Assembly (NCBI GenBank): GCA_905221605.1
Contig: CAJNDS010000726.1
Location: forward strand, 1 to 64,000
DNA length: 64,000 nucleotides
DNA from: Symbiodinium natans
Taxonomy: Eukaryota > Sar > Dinophyceae > Suessiales > Symbiodiniaceae
Reading direction: 5' to 3'
Shown here: piece after piece, positions 62,100 to 64,000 of the stretch
Layout of the letters: every line of letters starts with the position of its first letter
Position numbering within the stretch: position 1 is the first letter of the stretch
The notes under the pieces: generated by a model
Told to the model about the DNA's origin: nothing
Database searches by the model: none
What the model saw: the letters and a program-made list of their open reading frames with translations, nothing else
Made by a program: the position numbers and the translations under genes

Positions 62100-62420
62100 C
62101 TCCAAAGGTGTAGCACAGGGGCCTTGGCAATTAGAATAGGTTTTTTTTTGTGTTCTTTGTGTATACCAACATAGAGGCCGAAGAAGTAGAACAGAGTTGT
62201 GGGGAATATTTTTGTGTATTTATCTAGGGACTCCATAATTGAATACTCTTAGTAATTATACCGACCCCTATAAAGGTGTAACACAGGGGCCTTGATAATT
62301 AGAATAGAAGTTTGGGTAGCATTTTGTATACTAACATAGAGGGCCTTAATCATCTTAATGGGGTTCTGGGCGTCATTTTTGTATACTAACATAGGGGCTC
62401 CGACCCCTATAGCATGGGCA
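62100..62420. repeat. Family L repeats
   Basis: Two copies of AAAGGTGTAGCACAGGGGCC (62104 and, with one change, 62271) and three of GTATACTAACATAGAGG-like units. A related segment lies at 51975. No gene seen. Confidence 0.65.
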
Positions 62421-62868
62421 TGGTGCTTGAGCTGAGGGGCCTTTCTGGTCCTGCTGCTGGTCGTTGCCCAAGAGGGTCGCAGCCTCTGGCATGTTTTTTA
62501 GGGTTTACGGATTAGGTGGCAGCCCTTCTCAACTCTAGCGTTACAGAGCCTGGGGCCATTGCAAGGTTCCCAAACCCAACCTTCGGGAGAAAGCCCCAAG
62601 GCCCAAGTCGGGTTCTTAGCTTAGCAGTGAAATCTACGAGTCGGGCTGACAAACTTAGGATCTAGGGTTCAAGCGACGTCAAATCCAAGCGGCATTCCCA
62701 GCCATGCAGCAAATTATGCCAACCACCTTCATGACGGTCAGCTTCTCCTGGATTTCACTTTGCGTGCGTGGATTGCTTCCTGGCGATGAAACTACTTTCT
62801 CGTTGCTTGAGCGATGTGTGCAGGGTACCGCTCCTGGTTACTTGCTGCATGAGAGAGCGCGAGAGAGA

Positions 62869-62870
<2 letters not shown>
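62421..62870. other. No gene seen
   Basis: Ordinary-composition DNA without arrays; the plus frame at 62704 owes its length to the microsatellite that follows. Confidence 0.4.
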
Positions 62871-62926
<56 letters not shown>

Positions 62927-63095
62927 TGCGTGTGCGTGTGCGTGTGCGTGTGCGTGTGCGTGTGCGTGCGCGTGCGGGTGCGTGTGCGTGTGCGTGTGCG
63001 TGTGCGTGCGCGTGCGCGTGTGTGCGCGTGTGCGCGTGTGGGCCCGTGCGCGCGCGCGTGCGTGCGTGCGTGCGTGTGTGCATGTGTGCATGTGT
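62871..63095 (+). repeat. Compound (TG)n / (TGCG)n microsatellite
   Basis: About 50 bp of pure TG, then TGCG units interrupted by GTGC. Long ORFs in all frames here are translations of the repeat. Confidence 0.95.
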
Positions 63096-64000
63096 GCGGC
63101 CAACAGATTCTGAAGTCACGGCGCGAGACCGGTGAGACCGCGCAGACTCATCAAGCTTGAGCAGTGCTCCTGAAGGAAGACATAGCTAGCAAGCAGCGTC
63201 CAGACCTTGCCATGTCTCAAGCTTCTTCACACCAACAGGAAGAGCTGCAACAAAACCCTGAGGAACAAAAAGCAATAGCCGCGAGGCGGGGGGGGGGTAC
63301 GAATGAGCCTGAAACCGACAAGCCCCACAGCTCGAGCCCCTCTTGAACATGAGTTCTAGACATCTTTAAGACACCAAGAAACACCTCACCCACTTGCCCT
63401 GCAGCACCTTCATAGCCCAGAGCCCCTGCAGTCCCAGCTTTTTCAGCGCAGGTTGTTGCTAGGAGTTAGGGTGCACCGGATTGAGAACTGTGCGGATAAG
63501 AGGTCTTAGAGCTTGCAGCTTCGTGGCGACAGAGGTCGTCGAGATAACCGTGGAAGATGTGACGGAGGTGGAAGCAACTCCTGCGCATCGAAGCAGATGA
63601 GGTTGTATCATTTTCGTCGCCAAGGGTCCCTAAACCCACGACCCCTCAGCCTCAATAACAAAAGCGCACGCGCTCGCGCGCTCGCGCGCTCACACGCTCA
63701 CTCACACGCTCACTCACACACTCACTCACTCACTCATTCACACAGACATTGAGACATAGAGCCACAGAGACACACATACACAAACATGAACAACAGAAGT
63801 CTCAAAACCAGCCTGGGAAGACTCCAGAGGGATGCGCTGCCACGAAATCCCGGAACATTAATCACAAAAACCTACCCTAACGACCCAAAACCCCGAACGC
63901 AAAGCCCTACTAAAACCACACATCCCGAACCTGAAATTTTCAAAGTAAAAGACCCTCGAGCCGATAAAGCTGCACCTGCACTGTAGGTCCATTGCGCCAT
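63096..64000. other. Right-end stretch, no gene defended
   Basis: Includes GCTCGCGCGCTCACACGCTC-type repeats and (CACT)n at 63662-63745 and CACAGAGACA repeats to 63785. Frames on plus are open but low-complexity. Confidence 0.4.

Noticed and set aside
62704-63160. Several ORFs of 79-143 codons over the TG/CG tract
   Set aside because: They are Val/Cys or His/Thr repeats from the microsatellite in every frame.
1-64000. tRNA, rRNA and spliced-leader RNA genes
   Set aside because: None recognised by eye; a covariance-model scan would be needed to exclude tRNAs.

Overview
The window looks like nuclear DNA of a dinoflagellate, most likely a Symbiodiniaceae-like alga. I rest this on four things seen together: plant-type telomere repeats (TTTAGGG/CCCTAAA), very short exons separated by GT/GC/GA..AG introns with many AG|G acceptors, several families of short inverted-repeat elements, and a Ty1/copia element of the style common in dinoflagellates. 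The species cannot be fixed from the sequence alone.

The dominant feature is some 110-120 arrays of TTTAGGG, in both orientations, scattered through almost the whole 64 kb. They are not a chromosome end. The 'unique' spacers between them are often only 60-140 bp, and many of these read as clean protein-coding exons, mostly on the minus strand, with plus-strand exons at about 13.2-14.2, 17.2-17.5, 20.0 and 27.0-28.5 kb. The arrays therefore lie in introns. At about twenty exons the array itself supplies the donor site (exon, then GTTTAG), and at several exons it supplies the acceptor (TTTAG, then G). One 90-bp intron (27883-27972) consists of nothing but the telomere repeat and keeps the reading phase of the exons on both sides.

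Layout. 0.3-3.5 kb (-): at least five exons of a NO VEIN-like HSP90-type ATPase running off the left edge. 5-12.9 kb (-): many unassigned exons. 13-22 kb: mixed-strand exons and short elements. 22.9-24.4 kb (-): a two-exon multi-pass membrane protein with a 101-bp element in its intron. 25-28.5 kb: minus exons, then a plus-strand gene. 29-33.4 kb (-): exons and a 256-residue ORF with a RING-like Cys/His cluster and an ADP-ribosyl-cyclase-like C-terminal half. 35-41 kb (-): more exons. 42.86-51.70 kb (-): an 8.84-kb copia element with 5-bp target duplication, five frameshifts and a 2-oxoglutarate/Fe(II)-oxygenase-like module between protease and integrase. 52.7-55.3 kb (-): exons. 55.65-58.89 kb: a tandem duplication whose exons diverge in a coding-like way while the telomere arrays change length. 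59-64 kb: a few minus exons, then microsatellites.

Short elements form at least a dozen families (A-M here). Family A has perfect inverted ends and 4-bp target duplications, and sits in an intron and inside another element. Exon limits are read by eye from frame, splice motifs and phase; no transcript was available, so gene joins outside the chains named below are inference.
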